DNA of 5,871 bases from Bacteroidaceae bacterium (lineage in GTDB: Bacteria > Bacteroidota > Bacteroidia > Bacteroidales > Bacteroidaceae): positions 1-5,871 of the forward strand of contig JAFNWA010000038.1 in assembly GCA_017383665.1 (NCBI GenBank), read 5' to 3'. Below are positions 1-5,871 of the stretch, piece after piece. Each line of letters starts with the position of its first letter. Position 1 is the stretch's first letter. Both the position numbers and the translations under genes were made by a program. Below the pieces are notes generated by a model, which saw only the letters and a program-made list of their open reading frames with translations, had not been told where the DNA came from and searched no databases.

Positions 1-43
1 GGGGGGGGATGATGTCGCATGGCTTTTTGCAGCCGCAACCATA

Positions 44-1573
44 ATGGTTCCTGCACTGATATATCTATTTAACCGTCTCCAGAAGTGGATTGGACAGATA
101 AAAAGCTCCATAATCATTGTCTTTGCCTTTATTGCCATTCTTTTAAATGTCGAGTGCAACTGGAACGGAGCCCTCATATTCTCAAGTGTAGCGATTCTCT
201 CTTTTATCCTCAACTATTTTCTATACTATATCTTGTTGTGGCTTGGCCGGGTAGTAGGCAAGGTAATCATCTCATTTACCCTATTGCTAAATGCCGGATG
301 CCTTTATGCCATAAATACATTTGAAGCATACATAACCGAGCCAACCATCGCCAATGTATTCAACACAAAGTCGGCCGAGGCTTCGGGATTCTTCTCAGTG
401 TCAACAATAATATATATACTGCTCCTTGGTATTCCACCATGTATATACCTATTCGTAAAAAAAATCAATTACTCGAAAATCTGGCATTTCCTTGGTAATA
501 TTCTGGTATCGTTGCTCATAGCAGTTCTTGTTCTTTGTGCCAATGTACGCAACATTCTGTGGATTGACCAGAGTGCCACACTCCTTGGCGGCAGACTCTT
601 GCCATGGTCATATATCATAAATACCGTACGCCACATCGTCATAGTGATGGAGAGCAATAAGAAGGAGATAATCCTGCCCGATGCCAAAATAACCACAGAT
701 AGCAAGGATGTATGCATACTTATCATTGGTGAATCGGCACGCCGTGAAAATTTTTCACTCTACGGATACGACCGCGAAACCAATCCGTTGCTTGCAGGCG
801 ACAGCGTAAAGGCATACATAGCCAACTCCGATGATGTTTCCACAATAGGCGGAGTAAAGGCAATAGTCTCACACAAAAGTTCAAAGGATTTGTATGAGAT
901 TCTGCCGAACTACCTTTTCCGTAATGGAGTCGATGTTGTGTGGCGCACAGCCAACTGGGGACAACCACCATTACACATTGAAAAATACATTGACCACAAC
1001 GGACTTGCCGACAAATACCCCGATGCCGACCGCAGATACGACGGTGTATTGGTAGCCGGATTGGCCGAAGAGATTGAGGCTTGCGACAAAGATAAACAGC
1101 TGATTGTACTGCATTGCAGCACAAGCCACGGCCCGAAATACTTTTCAAAGTACCCTGCAGAGTTCGAAAAGTTCACCCCCGTATGCACATCGGTAGAGGT
1201 ATCATCGGTCAACAGACAGGAGTTGATAAATGCCTATGACAACACCATACTCTACACAGACTATCTTATACATTCTGTCATAGAGACATTGAAGCAAGTT
1301 AAGGACAAGCGATGCTGCATGATATTCGTTTCGGATCACGGCGAATCACTTGGCGAAGGCGACATGTTCATGCACGGAACGCTTCCAAGGCGTTTTGCGC
1401 CCAAAGAGCAGTTCGAGATTCCGTTCATCGTTTGGGAGAATGACAGTTGTACAAAAACAAAGGAACTTGGGCAAGTGGAACAGTTCTATGTATATCATAG
1501 TGTAATGAACTGGTTCGGAATGGAAAGCCCGATATATAATGAGAATATGAATGTTTTTGAACCCGTAAAATAA
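44..1573 (+). CDS. Phosphoethanolamine transferase (EptA/PmrC-like, sulfatase-fold), 5' end uncertain
   Basis: Inner-membrane enzyme expected to move phosphoethanolamine from phosphatidylethanolamine onto lipid A or a related surface glycan, with the catalytic domain in the periplasm. From the ATG at 44, the first ~200 residues hold about five hydrophobic segments (near 21-37, 44-66, 73-90, 119-137, 149-166), followed by a soluble alkaline-phosphatase-fold domain. Family landmarks are the GESAR...LYGY segment (E230, a zinc ligand), SHGPKYF (H362), NAYDNTILYTD near 396-406, SDHGESLGE (D431, H432, zinc ligands) and MHGT (H444). The usual CGT nucleophile motif is not recognisable; T267 in VSTIGG is the best candidate. 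Total length (509) is slightly short of the usual 520-560. The frame stays open upstream to base 2 and adds a hydrophobic run (VAWLFAAT), so the true start may lie outside the window. The family is clear; the exact acceptor is not. Confidence 0.9.
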   Translation: MVPALIYLFNRLQKWIGQIKSSIIIVFAFIAILLNVECNWNGALIFSSVAILSFILNYFLYYILLWLGRVVGKVIISFTLLLNAGCLYAINTFEAYITEPTIANVFNTKSAEASGFFSVSTIIYILLLGIPPCIYLFVKKINYSKIWHFLGNILVSLLIAVLVLCANVRNILWIDQSATLLGGRLLPWSYIINTVRHIVIVMESNKKEIILPDAKITTDSKDVCILIIGESARRENFSLYGYDRETNPLLAGDSVKAYIANSDDVSTIGGVKAIVSHKSSKDLYEILPNYLFRNGVDVVWRTANWGQPPLHIEKYIDHNGLADKYPDADRRYDGVLVAGLAEEIEACDKDKQLIVLHCSTSHGPKYFSKYPAEFEKFTPVCTSVEVSSVNRQELINAYDNTILYTDYLIHSVIETLKQVKDKRCCMIFVSDHGESLGEGDMFMHGTLPRRFAPKEQFEIPFIVWENDSCTKTKELGQVEQFYVYHSVMNWFGMESPIYNENMNVFEPVK

Positions 1574-1579
1574 ATCAAA

Positions 1580-1756
1580 ATGGAACTGCCTAGTGACCCA
1601 ATGATGCTTTTCAGCACTGTGAACATGTACCTGCGCGATAGGTACGAGTCGCTCGATGAGCTTTGCGCCGACCTCGATGTCAATCGCGCTGAACTGGAAG
1701 AGAAACTCCGCGCTGTGGGGTTTGAATACAGCGCAGAACACAATAAGTTCTGGTAA
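1580..1756 (+). CDS. DUF4250 domain small protein (58 aa)
   Basis: A 58-residue protein starting MELPSDPMML and ending AEHNKFW. The pattern LPxDPMMLxSxVNxxLRD, then SLDELCADL, then LEEKLRAVGFEYxxxxNKF matches the uncharacterised DUF4250 family from start to end, so the gene is complete and of normal family length. No signal peptide or membrane segment is visible. The sequence is mostly charged and helical (heptad-like LEEKL near 39-43), and the family has no established biochemical role that I know of. It begins six bases after the transferase stop, on the same strand, so the two are probably co-transcribed. An A-rich leader (AAATCAAA) precedes the ATG instead of a Shine-Dalgarno site, as is usual in Bacteroidetes. 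It is followed directly by a stem-loop that fits the end of this transcript. Confidence 0.88.
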   Translation: MELPSDPMMLFSTVNMYLRDRYESLDELCADLDVNRAELEEKLRAVGFEYSAEHNKFW

Positions 1757-1765
1757 TATAAGGAG

Positions 1766-1809
1766 CGATGGCAACCCAAAAGTAAAAAAAGTAAAAAGGG
1801 TTGCCATCG
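1766..1809 (+). terminator. Perfect 12-bp stem-loop, probable transcript end of the rightward genes
   Basis: CGATGGCAACCC (1766-1777) pairs perfectly with GGGTTGCCATCG (1798-1809). On the + strand RNA, G1765-U1810, A1764-U1811 and G1763-U1812 could extend the stem. It begins ten bases after the DUF4250 stop, between two converging gene groups, which is where a terminator is expected. It is atypical: the loop is 20 bases of almost pure A with a tandem AAAGTAAAA repeat (1779-1787, 1788-1796), and only TTT follows the stem. It could instead act as an RNA 3'-end stabiliser or be part of a repeated element. Confidence 0.6.
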
Positions 1810-1938
1810 TTTGTGAGAAGTTGAATAAAAAGAGCTATTTTTAGGCTTGCGAAACCCGAAAAAGCATAGTTTACTCGGCGTAAATGAGCATTTTGAGGGC
1901 GAGCGTAACGACAAAAGAGACTTTTTAGTCAGTTTCAT
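1810..1938. other. Structured convergent intergenic segment with two small T-loop hairpins
   Basis: There is no convincing gene on either strand here. Two similar motifs lie about 85 bases apart. The first is AAAAGAGCTATTTTTAG near 1828-1844; AGC-TA at 1833-1837 pairs with TA-GCT at 1842-1847 across a TTTT loop with one bulged G. The second is AAAAGAGACTTTTTAG near 1913-1928; GACT at 1919-1922 pairs with AGTC at 1927-1930 across TTTT. Between them TTTAC/GTAAA around TCGGC (1870-1884) is a further small inverted repeat. On the minus strand the 1919-1930 hairpin is followed by TCTTTT and lies just past the reductase stop, so it may help end that transcript. The doubled hairpins also resemble the ends of a dispersed intergenic repeat, which one window cannot prove. 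Confidence 0.35.
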
Positions 1939-2808
1939 TCAACATTCATTACCTATCTCTACAAAAAGCCTAAGCCCCGATATAGTATTACTGAAGCATA
2001 TTGCACCGCCCGAGGCGCGGAAAATCTTGTCTGTTGAGATTGAAAGGTTGCGCTCATGTACCGGATAGCGGTTATAATCGGGGCGCAACAGAGCACCCGA
2101 CTGCAAGCCGGCAAGCATCTCGCAATAACAGCATGCAACCTCGTATGTATTCGTGTCATTCTCGGCACCATAGTTATATACGCCCGATGGCAAGTTAAAT
2201 GCCTGTGGCAGGAACTCAACCACCTCGCGCACCCATGTTATACCGCGATACTCACGCACCGGGAACACAATTGGCGTGCGCTCCTTTATTGCCTTTGCAA
2301 TATTAAGCACAAAGTTAGCATGCGACGGCATGCCCTCGCGCTCACGGTCATACATCCATGTTGCGCGCAAAACCACGCTGTTAGGGTTGAAATAGAGCAC
2401 ACGCTCCTCGGCTTCAAGCTTGTGACGACCATAGACATTCTCGGGAGCGACACGCACATCTTCATTGAGGAGGCCGCTCTCAACATTGCCGTTATAGACC
2501 TGGTCACTCGAGAAGAACACCATCCTTGCACCGCACAAAGCCGCTCCACGCGCAATGTTCGCCGCACCCTCTACATTCACACGGTAGCTCTCATCGGGGT
2601 TCTGCTCGCAATAACCCGTGTTGGACAACGCCGCAAGATGCACCACCACATCGGGAGTGTGCTGCAGGAAATAACTATCGACCGACTCGCGGTCGGTAAT
2701 ATCAAGTTCGGCATGAGTGGGAGCGAGAATTTTATACTCATTGCGCCACCGCGCAACAACACGGCTGCCCACAAAACCACTTGCACCGGTAATAAGAATT
2801 GTTTTCAT
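1939..2808 (-). CDS. Extended short-chain dehydrogenase/reductase, RmlD-like sugar-nucleotide reductase
   Basis: A 289-residue cytoplasmic NAD(P)-dependent oxidoreductase. The N-terminus MKTILITGASGFVG carries the glycine-rich Rossmann motif (residues 8-14). LDITD (35-39) and VVHLAA (55-60) follow as in extended SDRs. SSDQVYNG (100-107) corresponds to the STDYVFDG segment of RmlD (dTDP-4-dehydrorhamnose reductase), and VYGRHKLEAE gives the catalytic Y126 and K130. The C-terminal part (GVYNYG at 209-214 and on) fits the substrate domain. Length matches RmlD (~280-300), but no other rhamnose-pathway gene (rmlA, B or C) is visible and the substrate-specific residues cannot be judged, so the exact sugar nucleotide is unknown. 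It follows the receptor gene by 28 bases and has its own candidate promoter there. The start is supported by the Rossmann motif only seven residues in. Confidence 0.88.
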   Translation of the reverse strand: MKTILITGASGFVGSRVVARWRNEYKILAPTHAELDITDRESVDSYFLQHTPDVVVHLAALSNTGYCEQNPDESYRVNVEGAANIARGAALCGARMVFFSSDQVYNGNVESGLLNEDVRVAPENVYGRHKLEAEERVLYFNPNSVVLRATWMYDREREGMPSHANFVLNIAKAIKERTPIVFPVREYRGITWVREVVEFLPQAFNLPSGVYNYGAENDTNTYEVACCYCEMLAGLQSGALLRPDYNRYPVHERNLSISTDKIFRASGGAICFSNTISGLRLFVEIGNEC

Positions 2809-2812
2809 AGTG

Positions 2813-2843
2813 CGAAGATAAGGAAAAGTTCTACTATTACAAA
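2813..2843 (-). promoter_or_regulatory. Candidate Bacteroidetes-type promoter for the reductase gene, with very short leader
   Basis: On the minus strand TTTG (2843-2840) is followed after exactly 19 bases by TATCTTCG (2820-2813). The Bacteroidetes primary sigma factor consensus is TTTG, 19-21 bases, TAnnTTTG, so only one core base differs. The -7 box ends four bases before the ATG at 2808, so transcription would begin at or within a few bases of the start codon and the mRNA would be nearly leaderless. The -33 box overlaps the receptor's last codons. The reductase may therefore be expressed apart from the receptor operon. Confidence 0.55.
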
Positions 2844-5044
2844 TTATATGTCAAACTCATTGTAACATTCCTGCCTGGGGCGCTGATGCCGCAGCTGTAG
2901 GGGCGGTAGCGTTTGTCGGCGATATTCTCGAGTGTTGCATTGAGTAAGAAGCCACGCGCGAGCTGCAGCGATGCGCGCAGGTTGAGAGTGAACCACGCGG
3001 GTGAATAGGCATTGCCATCAGCATCAAGGGCATATATTTCTGTCTTTCCCCTCTCCTCTACCGGCATATCGACAGCCGCGCATTCAGCCTGGAAAGCCGT
3101 ATAGGCCTCAACGTTCAACCGTTCGTTCCTGAAGCCCAGAGCCACGCGCCCAAAGAGCGGTGCGGCATGGCGCGATGGCGAAACATCGCCATTGTCCATT
3201 TCCTCGAAACCGCGTTGCCAACTGACGCGCGCTTCCCCATAGAACCATTTTGCGAAGTTGGCATCCACAGCAGTCTGAATACCCCACACATTTGCCGTTG
3301 CTGCATTCTGAAGCGCCTGCACACGGCACTCGCTGCCCTGATACTCCATTGTGGGACTGCCGTTGAAGAGGAAATCGCGGCGTACAATGGCATCGGTGAG
3401 GTGGATATAATAGGCCGTCACATCGAATTTCAAGAAAGAGCCTATGTGCTTTGCAAAACCAAGCTCGACATTGTCGGCATACTCGGGCTTGAGTGCTGGG
3501 TTTGGCACTGTCACGCAACCGTCGGCACTGTCAAAGAGTTTGCCCATGTCATCGACATTGGGAGCACGGAAACCGCGTGCATAGTTCACACGGAACAGCC
3601 ACCCCGATACAGGTCGCCAGTTGAGCCCTACATTTCCGCTAACGCTTCCGGCCGAAGAGACCTGGCGAGGTGCAAAAGGAATATCGTAGCCTACAGTTGA
3701 AAAATCATTGTCTATGAGATAATGGTTATAACGCACACCAGCCGCAAGATTAAGACGGTTGTTCACATGCCACTCGGCCTGCGCGAAGAGACCTGCGCTG
3801 TACCACTCGGCATTGGGATAGCGCGCCGCCATCGGTTCCGTGGCATCGGTGACAATATCGGTTGCCACACCCTTTGAACGCACATTGTTCTGTACATACT
3901 CCGCGCCGTATGAGATTGTAGGCCCGTCGCTGACCGACTTTATGAAATCGACATTCGCACTCCAGGCATCGACAGCCTCGCTCTGCGTCTCGCGGCGCGG
4001 TTTATTGAGGTCACGGCTAATGCGGCTCTCCTCGAAGCGTTGCAGGGCAAGGTTCACCTTAATGGAGTCGTACATGATGCCACCACCTGTGTGTTCGGCA
4101 CGCAAGTGGTTCATCATCCAGAATTGCGGACCGTAGTTCCACTCGGCATAACGGGGCAAGCCGCCACGCATGCGCTGATGGCGGTCATAACGCGCATACT
4201 CCGATGTCCCGCTCAAATGGAATGCATATTCAAGATTCCAACCGCCACCGGGGGCATAACGCACTTTCTGCATAAAGTTCAATTGCGAATATCCGCTTGG
4301 CGTCTGCTTGTTCTTGTCCACATTAGCTATGACACGGTCATCTACCGTTCCGTCGGCAGCAAAGCCGGGAACAACAATATATGGCATCACATAATCTTCG
4401 GGGCCATGTGTTCCCTGCTGCAGGTCGCCATAAGATGAATATGTGAGACTTGTGAGCAGTGCCCACCGTTTCCACCCCACCCCGGCATGTATGTGCGCCG
4501 TGAGTTCATTGGATGCGGTTGCCGTGCGCACAGTTGCCGCACCATGCACAAGCAGTGCCCCGCCATTAGCCAAACAAGGCTCAAGTGTTGAGAACACCAT
4601 TGCGCCGCCAATGGCATCGCTGCCATATCCCACTGCGCCGGGACCGAAGAGCACTTCGCTATCGGCAATGGCAAAGGGGTCGAGCGAAATGACATTCTGT
4701 ATGTTTCCCGAACGGAATATGGCGGTATTCATGCGCACACCGTCAATGCTGTAGAGCAGCCTGTTGGTGGCAAAGCCGCGTATCATTGGACTGCCACCAG
4801 CATACTGGCTTTTTTGAATAAACACCTCTCCGGTTAACCCCAGGACATCGGCAGCTGTCTGCGGATTGAAGGTGTTGGCCTTATCGAACGAGAGGCGCGT
4901 AACCTTTACCGGCTGTGCCTGACTCTGCTGGCACCAGCGGCTCGCCGACACCACAATCTCATCAAGATTGTAAAACAGGCTATCCTGTGCCAAGCCACAA
5001 TTGGCAAACAGCAAGAAGAAGAACGAGAACAACACCTTTTTCAT
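2837..5044 (-). CDS. TonB-dependent outer-membrane receptor, haem/haemoglobin receptor type
   Basis: A complete 735-residue receptor that would import a ligand across the outer membrane with TonB/ExbBD energy. A signal peptide (MKK, hydrophobic 4-14) probably ends at A19/Q20. A TonB-box-like DEIVVSASR follows at 28-36. The plug domain is about 45-155 (DVLGLTGEVFIQKS, MIRGFATNRLLYSIDGVR, VLFGPGAVGYGSDAIGG), then a 22-strand barrel to the C-terminus (NIADKRYRPY at 707-716, ending LTYNL). FRAP (492-495) and NPAL (515-518), with MGKLFDS between them, are the boxes of the haem/haemoglobin receptor group. However, no histidine lies between them, where HemR-type receptors carry a ligand histidine. 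There is no CnaB-like N-terminal extension and no SusD partner, so it is not a SusC glycan transporter. Its ATG is six bases after the stop of the upstream secreted-protein gene. Other ligands, such as a metal chelate or cobamide, remain possible. Confidence 0.93.
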   Translation of the reverse strand: MKKVLFSFFFLLFANCGLAQDSLFYNLDEIVVSASRWCQQSQAQPVKVTRLSFDKANTFNPQTAADVLGLTGEVFIQKSQYAGGSPMIRGFATNRLLYSIDGVRMNTAIFRSGNIQNVISLDPFAIADSEVLFGPGAVGYGSDAIGGAMVFSTLEPCLANGGALLVHGAATVRTATASNELTAHIHAGVGWKRWALLTSLTYSSYGDLQQGTHGPEDYVMPYIVVPGFAADGTVDDRVIANVDKNKQTPSGYSQLNFMQKVRYAPGGGWNLEYAFHLSGTSEYARYDRHQRMRGGLPRYAEWNYGPQFWMMNHLRAEHTGGGIMYDSIKVNLALQRFEESRISRDLNKPRRETQSEAVDAWSANVDFIKSVSDGPTISYGAEYVQNNVRSKGVATDIVTDATEPMAARYPNAEWYSAGLFAQAEWHVNNRLNLAAGVRYNHYLIDNDFSTVGYDIPFAPRQVSSAGSVSGNVGLNWRPVSGWLFRVNYARGFRAPNVDDMGKLFDSADGCVTVPNPALKPEYADNVELGFAKHIGSFLKFDVTAYYIHLTDAIVRRDFLFNGSPTMEYQGSECRVQALQNAATANVWGIQTAVDANFAKWFYGEARVSWQRGFEEMDNGDVSPSRHAAPLFGRVALGFRNERLNVEAYTAFQAECAAVDMPVEERGKTEIYALDADGNAYSPAWFTLNLRASLQLARGFLLNATLENIADKRYRPYSCGISAPGRNVTMSLTYNL

Positions 5045-5050
5045 ATACCC

Positions 5051-5871
5051 TTACTCCTTTACAAGCAACTTGCCGGTCTTTTTGAAGCCTGCTACATCTG
5101 TTGCCATATAGAAATACACACCTGCACCGTAGCCCGCTGTATTCACCTCAATTTCACTCTGTCCAACAGCGCTGAGGACTACATTTCCTTTTGCATCATA
5201 TATTACAAGCGAGACATCACCCTCAAGGTCACGCGCTACAAAGCGGAAGCTCTCGCCAGCAGCAACCACGTTGCCGCTTTCAAGCAGAAGTTCCTTGCCG
5301 CTCACCATAGCATCGACCGATGTTGCATCGGGCACGGGCTTGCTTCCCTTTATCATACCCTCAATTTTCTTTGTATCGCTGCCGGCGGAGGTTGTGACTG
5401 TCAATGAGATGTCGTATGTCTGGTCGGGTTCGATTGTAATCACCGGATTACGCACATTGTCGGCACTCATTGAAAGCGGTGCGGGATACACCTCCCAATG
5501 CCACTCGGCACCATTCTGGTTCACTATGCTGTAACTGTCGAGTTTTATTTCGCGCGAATAGCCGCTCTGTGTGTTGTCGCCCGAACCGGCATTGAGTATC
5601 ATGGGCTGTGCAATGGGCTTGAACTGTGGGTCGACAAATTCGCGTTCCCATATGCCGTTGTTGGTTGCAAGGCGTATAACACCATTCTTGTAGAAAGGCA
5701 ACATACGGTTAAGGTTCACCACCTTTGGCAAGCCGTCGCTGATGTTTACCCAGCCGTCGGTGGTATCATCACGATAGAGCACACGGCCACGGGTTGTGCT
5801 GTATGTCTCATTGAGATAGCCAATTGTAAAAGCAATGGCATAGGCCGCATTCTTCTCATTGCCGGTGAGGA
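5051..5871 (-). CDS. Secreted type IX cargo protein with BNR-like and PKD-like regions (5' part missing)
   Basis: The frame is open to the window edge, so the 272 visible residues are the C-terminal part of a larger protein; the GTG at 5782 is internal. Three regions can be seen. First, RGRVLYRDD...GWVNISDGLP...GVIRLATNNGIWERE (about 5640-5790) looks like the last blade of a BNR/Asp-box or VPS10-like propeller. Second, an Ig/PKD-like domain (about 5345-5620) has a WHWEVYP core strand and DQTYDISLTVTTSAGSDTKK. Third, a type IX sorting domain (5051 to about 5290) has VSLVIYDAKGNVVLS, then GYGAGVYFYMAT, then TGKLLVKE. The protein should cross the outer membrane by type IX secretion, lose this domain and be anchored at the surface or released. 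Directly upstream of the receptor, it is likely its surface partner or a substrate-binding protein. I cannot name a substrate, and any enzymatic domain lies outside the window. Confidence 0.85.
   Translation of the reverse strand, partial: LTGNEKNAAYAIAFTIGYLNETYSTTRGRVLYRDDTTDGWVNISDGLPKVVNLNRMLPFYKNGVIRLATNNGIWEREFVDPQFKPIAQPMILNAGSGDNTQSGYSREIKLDSYSIVNQNGAEWHWEVYPAPLSMSADNVRNPVITIEPDQTYDISLTVTTSAGSDTKKIEGMIKGSKPVPDATSVDAMVSGKELLLESGNVVAAGESFRFVARDLEGDVSLVIYDAKGNVVLSAVGQSEIEVNTAGYGAGVYFYMATDVAGFKKTGKLLVKE
5054..5060 (-). promoter_or_regulatory. Shine-Dalgarno-like AAAGGAG before the receptor start, inside the upstream gene's last codons
   Basis: Minus-strand AAAGGAG (5060-5054) overlaps the last Lys-Glu codons of the secreted protein, and nine bases separate it from the receptor ATG at 5044. 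It matches anti-Shine-Dalgarno well and would allow coupled translation across the six-base gap. Bacteroidetes rarely depend on such sites, and VKE-stop is a common ending of type IX sorting domains, so the match may be coincidental. Confidence 0.4.

Noticed and set aside
9..44. Short frame MMSHGFLQPQP ending in TAATG at the left edge
   Set aside because: Could be the end of an upstream gene, but only 12 codons are visible and the transferase frame is also open through here, so it cannot be supported as a feature.
1495..1938. 147-residue open frame on the minus strand across the intergenic region and DUF4250
   Set aside because: Serine-rich, low-complexity translation that runs antisense to the DUF4250 gene and to the transferase's 3' end, with no family features.
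1847..2068. 73-residue plus-strand frame starting at TTG in the intergenic region
   Set aside because: Runs into the antisense of the reductase, has no ATG near its start, and overlaps the hairpin motifs; non-coding is more likely.
2056..2865. 269-residue open frame on the plus strand opposite the reductase
   Set aside because: Antisense to a gene with clear Rossmann and YxxxK motifs; its translation resembles no family and it is an effect of codon bias on the opposite strand.
4952..5044. Lipoprotein signal (FANC around residue 16) on the receptor
   Set aside because: The -1 residue is Asn, which does not fit a lipobox, and TonB-dependent receptors use ordinary signal peptides; cleavage at A19 is more likely.
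2837..5044. SusC-type glycan transporter
   Set aside because: No CnaB-like N-terminal domain, too short for SusC (usually about 1000 residues), and no SusD gene beside it.

Overview
The window reads as chromosomal DNA from a Bacteroidales bacterium, most likely a lineage that has a type IX secretion system (Prevotellaceae, Porphyromonadaceae or Muribaculaceae type rather than Bacteroides proper). Three things suggest this: a C-terminal sorting domain of type IX secretion on the protein at the right edge, a haem/haemoglobin-type TonB-dependent receptor with Bacteroidetes-style sequence, and a Bacteroidetes-style promoter (TTTG, 19 bases, TATCTTCG) in front of the sugar-nucleotide reductase gene. 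This is inferred from protein families, not from a marker gene.

Layout. From the left edge to 1756, two genes read rightwards: a membrane-anchored phosphoethanolamine transferase (stop at 1573, start possibly outside the window) and, six bases later, a 58-residue DUF4250 protein. From 1939 to the right edge, three genes read leftwards, in transcription order: the 3' part of a large secreted protein with BNR-like, PKD-like and type IX sorting regions (stop at 5051), a TonB-dependent outer-membrane receptor (5044-2837, six bases downstream), and an extended short-chain dehydrogenase/reductase of the RmlD-like type (2808-1939). The two groups converge on a 182-base intergenic stretch with a perfect 12-bp stem-loop and two small T-loop hairpins.

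How the genes may work together. The secreted protein and the receptor are almost certainly co-transcribed. They look like a surface-exposed partner feeding an energised outer-membrane transporter, an arrangement like HmuY/HmuR but with an unrelated partner protein. The receptor has the FRAP and NPAL boxes of haem/haemoglobin receptors but no histidine between them, so its ligand is open. The reductase has its own candidate promoter inside the receptor's 3' end and may be functionally unrelated. The transferase would decorate lipid A or another surface glycolipid with phosphoethanolamine.

No mobile element, tRNA, rRNA or CRISPR array was seen. I see no clearly new system. The items most worth checking are the unusual nucleophile region of the transferase, the secreted-protein/receptor pair, and the structured convergent intergenic region.
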